A model generated the notes under the pieces. The model ran no database searches. It was not told the DNA's origin and saw only the letters and a list, made by a program, of their open reading frames with translations. The translations under genes and the position numbers were made by a program. Positions 46,583 to 49,009 of a stretch of 49,009 nt of DNA are shown here, in pieces (within the stretch, counting starts at the first letter, position 1; every line of letters starts with the position of its first letter). Source of the DNA: Aurantimonas marina. Lineage in GTDB: Bacteria; Pseudomonadota; Alphaproteobacteria; Rhizobiales; Rhizobiaceae. The stretch spans positions 1 to 49,009 of the forward strand of contig NZ_JADDXW010000021.1 of assembly GCF_017183135.1 (NCBI RefSeq). Reading direction: 5' to 3'.

Positions 46583-48472
46583 GTGGAACAGACCACATCC
46601 CTCTTCATGCAAGTCGTGCTGCTTCTCGGCGGCGGGATCGTCGCCGGCACCTTGTTCATGCGCATCGGCCTCGGTACGGTGCTGGGTTACCTCTTCGCCG
46701 GCATTGTGATGGGGCCGGTGTTCCAGCTGATCGGCGAAGGCAAGGAAATTCTTCATATCGGCGAGCTCGGCGTCGTCTTTCTCCTGTTCATCATCGGGCT
46801 CGAATTGAAGGCGAGTCGGCTGTGGGCGCTTCGGCGGCAGATATTCGGCCTCGGCCTGACACAGGTCGTGCTGACGGGCGTGGCGCTGACAGGGATCGCG
46901 ATCCTGTTCGGCATGAACTGGCAAGCGGGCGCCATGATCGGCTTCGGCCTCGCGCTGTCATCGACCGCGTTCGGCCTGCAACTGCTCGAAGAAGCCGGCG
47001 AGACCAACACCCGCCACGGCCAATCGGCCTTCTCCATCCTGCTGTTTCAGGATCTCGCCGTGGTTCCGCTACTCGCGGCCATCCCGTTCCTGGCGCCATT
47101 TTCCGAGGGTACCGAGGTCGATTTCGAACGAATCGCACTGTCGATCGGCGCGATCGTCGCGCTGCTGGTCGTCGGGAAATATCTGCTCAACCCGCTGTTT
47201 CGGATCATGGCGACATCCGGCGCACGCGAGGTCATGCTGGGCGCGGCGCTGTTCGTGGTGCTCGGTTCGGCGATGCTGATGGAGGCCGCCGGGTTCTCCA
47301 TGGCGATGGGCGCCTTTATCGCCGGCGTGCTGCTGGCCGAATCCTCCTACCGGCACGAACTCGAAGCCAATATCGAACCGTTTCGCGGGCTTCTGCTCGG
47401 TCTGTTCTTCATCGCGGTGGGCTTGTCGCTCGACCTGCCGGTGATCACGGAGAACTGGCTGATGATTCTGGTCCTCACACCGGTCCTGATGATCGTCAAG
47501 GCAGCCTTCATCTATCTCCTGTCCCGCGCATTCGGCGAAAGCCATGCGACCGCCACGCGGGTTTCCGGGCTGCTCGCGCAGGGCGGCGAATTCGGCTTCG
47601 TGCTGTTCACCGCCGCGGCGGCAAGCCTGATCTTTCCGCGCGAGACCTCCTCGCTGCTGATCGCGATCGTCACTCTTTCGATGATGCTGACACCGCTGGC
47701 CACATGGCTCGGGCGACGGTTTTCCGTCGAACACGCCGAAGAGGAGACCTTGGAAGAGGATTTCGAGGGCGCCGGTTCGGCGGTTCTGATGGTTGGCTTC
47801 TCGCGCTTCGGCCAGATGGCGGCGCAGGTCCTGCTTTCCAGCGGCATCGACGTGACGATCATCGATTCCTCGGCCGAGCGCATCCGTAACGCGAGCAAGT
47901 TCGGTTTCCGGATCTATTTCGGCTCGGGCCTGCGCAAGGACGTCCTTGAGGCTGCCGGCATCCGCAAGGCGAAGCTGGTCGCTGTCTGCACCAACAAGCG
48001 CGAGACCACGGATCGGATCGTCGACCTGATCCGATCCGAATTCCCCAATGTCAGCCTTTATGTCCGTTCCTATGACCGCGCGCACGCGCTGTCGCTCCGC
48101 GCACGGGGGGTGGATTTCGAAATACGCGAGACGGTCGAGTCGGCGCTGGCCTTCGGTGTGGCCACACTCGACGCATTCGGGATCGAGGAAGAACTCGCCG
48201 AACGCATCGTCGACGACGTCAGGCGGCGTGATCAGGCGCGGCTGAAGCTGCAGGAAGCCGAAGGCTTCTACGCCGGCAACGACATGGTGACGACGCGCGT
48301 CGTCACCCCCGAACCGCTGGTCAAGCCGCGCCCCTCCTTGCAAGCGATCGAAAAATCGGTTGATGAGAACGGAGACACGTCGCCGATCGACGAAGGTCCT
48401 CCACGCAAACGCCGCCGTGGGCGCCCCTTTGCCGGGCGCCGCCGCAACTTCGATAAGGTCCAGTCCCGATGA
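46583..48472 (+). CDS. KefB/KefC-type monovalent cation:proton antiporter (CPA2 family)
   Basis: A 629-residue inner-membrane antiporter. About twelve hydrophobic segments fill residues 1-390, including GTVLGYLFAGIVMGP and the ion-site region FQDLAVVPLLAAIPF, typical of CPA2. A cytosolic TrkA-N (RCK) domain follows from about residue 395 to 530, with VLMVGFSRFGQMAAQVLLSSG. The usual GxGxxG is GFSRFG, and the usual GDxTR after the fourth strand is GSGLR, so nucleotide binding may be altered. The basic C-terminal tail (KRRRGRPFAGRRR) is unusual. The start is taken as a GTG at 46583; an ATG at 46607 is possible. Its stop overlaps the VOC gene start (ATGA). Confidence 0.88.
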   Translation: MEQTTSLFMQVVLLLGGGIVAGTLFMRIGLGTVLGYLFAGIVMGPVFQLIGEGKEILHIGELGVVFLLFIIGLELKASRLWALRRQIFGLGLTQVVLTGVALTGIAILFGMNWQAGAMIGFGLALSSTAFGLQLLEEAGETNTRHGQSAFSILLFQDLAVVPLLAAIPFLAPFSEGTEVDFERIALSIGAIVALLVVGKYLLNPLFRIMATSGAREVMLGAALFVVLGSAMLMEAAGFSMAMGAFIAGVLLAESSYRHELEANIEPFRGLLLGLFFIAVGLSLDLPVITENWLMILVLTPVLMIVKAAFIYLLSRAFGESHATATRVSGLLAQGGEFGFVLFTAAAASLIFPRETSSLLIAIVTLSMMLTPLATWLGRRFSVEHAEEETLEEDFEGAGSAVLMVGFSRFGQMAAQVLLSSGIDVTIIDSSAERIRNASKFGFRIYFGSGLRKDVLEAAGIRKAKLVAVCTNKRETTDRIVDLIRSEFPNVSLYVRSYDRAHALSLRARGVDFEIRETVESALAFGVATLDAFGIEEELAERIVDDVRRRDQARLKLQEAEGFYAGNDMVTTRVVTPEPLVKPRPSLQAIEKSVDENGDTSPIDEGPPRKRRRGRPFAGRRRNFDKVQSR

Positions 48473-48891
48473 GCACGACCCCGTTCCACCTTGCCTTTCC
48501 CGTTCGTGACCTCGAGGAAACGCGGGCGTTCTACCGCGACGTCCTCGGCGCCAATATCGGCCGATCCTCCGATAGCTGGGTCGATTTCGACCTGTTCGGC
48601 CATCAGTTCTCGGCGCACAGCCGGCCCGGGACAGAAAAAGCCGATGGCAGCGGCCAGGTGGATGGTCACGCGGTGCCGATCCCGCATTTCGGCGTCGTGT
48701 TGACGATGGACGATTGGCAGAGCCTCGCCGATCGCCTGACCAGCCGCGACGATATCGACTGGATCATGCGCCCGACGATCCGGTTCAAGAACGAGCCAGG
48801 CGAACAGGCGACGCTGTTTCTCTACGATCCCTCCGGCAACGCCCTCGAATTCAAGGGTTTCTCGGACATGAACCGGGTCTTCGCGAGTTAG
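48469..48891 (+). CDS. VOC (glyoxalase/dioxygenase superfamily) protein
   Basis: A 140-residue soluble protein of the vicinal-oxygen-chelate fold. The first beta-alpha-beta module opens FHLAFPVRDLEETRAFYRDVLGA, with His7 as the likely first metal ligand. The second module contains IPHFGVVLTMDDWQSLADRL, with another His, and ends FLYDPSGNALEFKGF, with the C-terminal Glu ligand. This His/His/Glu set suggests a divalent metal site. It overlaps the antiporter gene by 4 bases (ATGA), so they are cotranscribed. KefB-type systems in other bacteria respond to electrophiles such as methylglyoxal, so a detoxifying VOC partner is plausible, but that link is inference; lactoylglutathione lyase activity is not shown by the sequence. 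Confidence 0.88.
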   Translation: MSTTPFHLAFPVRDLEETRAFYRDVLGANIGRSSDSWVDFDLFGHQFSAHSRPGTEKADGSGQVDGHAVPIPHFGVVLTMDDWQSLADRLTSRDDIDWIMRPTIRFKNEPGEQATLFLYDPSGNALEFKGFSDMNRVFAS

Positions 48892-48894
48892 AGC

Positions 48895-48990
48895 CTCGGA
48901 CCGGCAAGCGGAATCCGATTTTTTATCGCTCCGCCGCTCGATCAAAATGTCGGAGCGCCCCTATGCGCCCGAATGCACGCATGGCGGTCC
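48895..48990 (+). repeat. Dispersed intergenic repeat, copy A
   Basis: Begins a few bases after the VOC stop codon. It shares TCGGACC, GCTCGATCAAA, GGAGCG and ACGCATGGCG blocks in the same order with the reverse complement of 16347-16450. It contains a 7-bp stem, CGCTCCG (48927-48933) with CGGAGCG (48951-48957). It may also act as the transcript end of the antiporter-VOC unit, although no good T-run follows the stem. Confidence 0.65.
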
Positions 48991-49009
48991 AAAACCAGCC
49001 GGCCCTAGG

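Overview
The window reads as chromosomal DNA of a high-GC alphaproteobacterium, most probably of the order Hyphomicrobiales (Rhizobiales). The evidence is the gene set and order (mutL, DUF2093, lpxK, waaA, DUF374 acyltransferase, DUF4170, CysQ-like phosphatase, PmbA), a rhizobial-type glycogen cluster, short intergenic palindromic repeats, and many stop/start overlaps. I cannot name a genus.

Layout. Bases 1-894 hold the 3' part of an OLD-family (ABC ATPase plus TOPRIM) nuclease in visibly AT-richer DNA. It is followed by about 0.9 kb without a gene, full of hairpins and repeat copies (895-1800). Then come, all on the minus strand, a type 2 isopentenyl-diphosphate isomerase, a HerA-like ATPase, and a D-lyxose isomerase/glycerate 2-kinase pair. 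A plus-strand cyanide-insensitive-type cytochrome bd operon (cydA, cydB and a 45-residue DUF2474 gene) follows. Next, on the minus strand, are a radical SAM protein and a DUF4130-UdgX fusion, then a molybdenum hydroxylase of the CO-dehydrogenase-like (form II) type, encoded in the order S-L-M.

From 16.8 kb the plus strand carries tamA-tamB, a small conserved protein, an aldehyde dehydrogenase, the glycogen/sugar-phosphate cluster pgi-glgP-glgC-glgA-pgm-glgX, mutL and a DUF2093 gene. The minus strand from 46.5 to 40.9 kb holds pmbA, a CysQ-like phosphatase, DUF4170, a DUF374 acyltransferase, waaA and lpxK, which join nucleotide/sulfur housekeeping to lipid A-Kdo assembly. The window closes with a KefB/C-type antiporter and a VOC protein on the plus strand.

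Functional themes. The glycogen cluster makes ADP-glucose (GlgC), polymerises it (GlgA), degrades the glucan (GlgP, GlgX) and links it to central metabolism (Pgm, Pgi), but the branching enzyme GlgB is absent from the locus. Envelope functions are outer-membrane/lipid export (TamAB), lipid A-Kdo synthesis (LpxK, WaaA) and cation/proton exchange. DNA repair appears twice (UdgX with its radical SAM partner, and an endonuclease-type MutL).

The most striking structure is in tamB: eight repeat units of about 101 codons whose starts are spaced by exactly 303 bp seven times in succession. Other points worth attention are the UdgX/radical SAM pair, the hairpin-rich gap next to the OLD nuclease, the terminator that abuts the mutL start, and a dispersed intergenic repeat found at three places.
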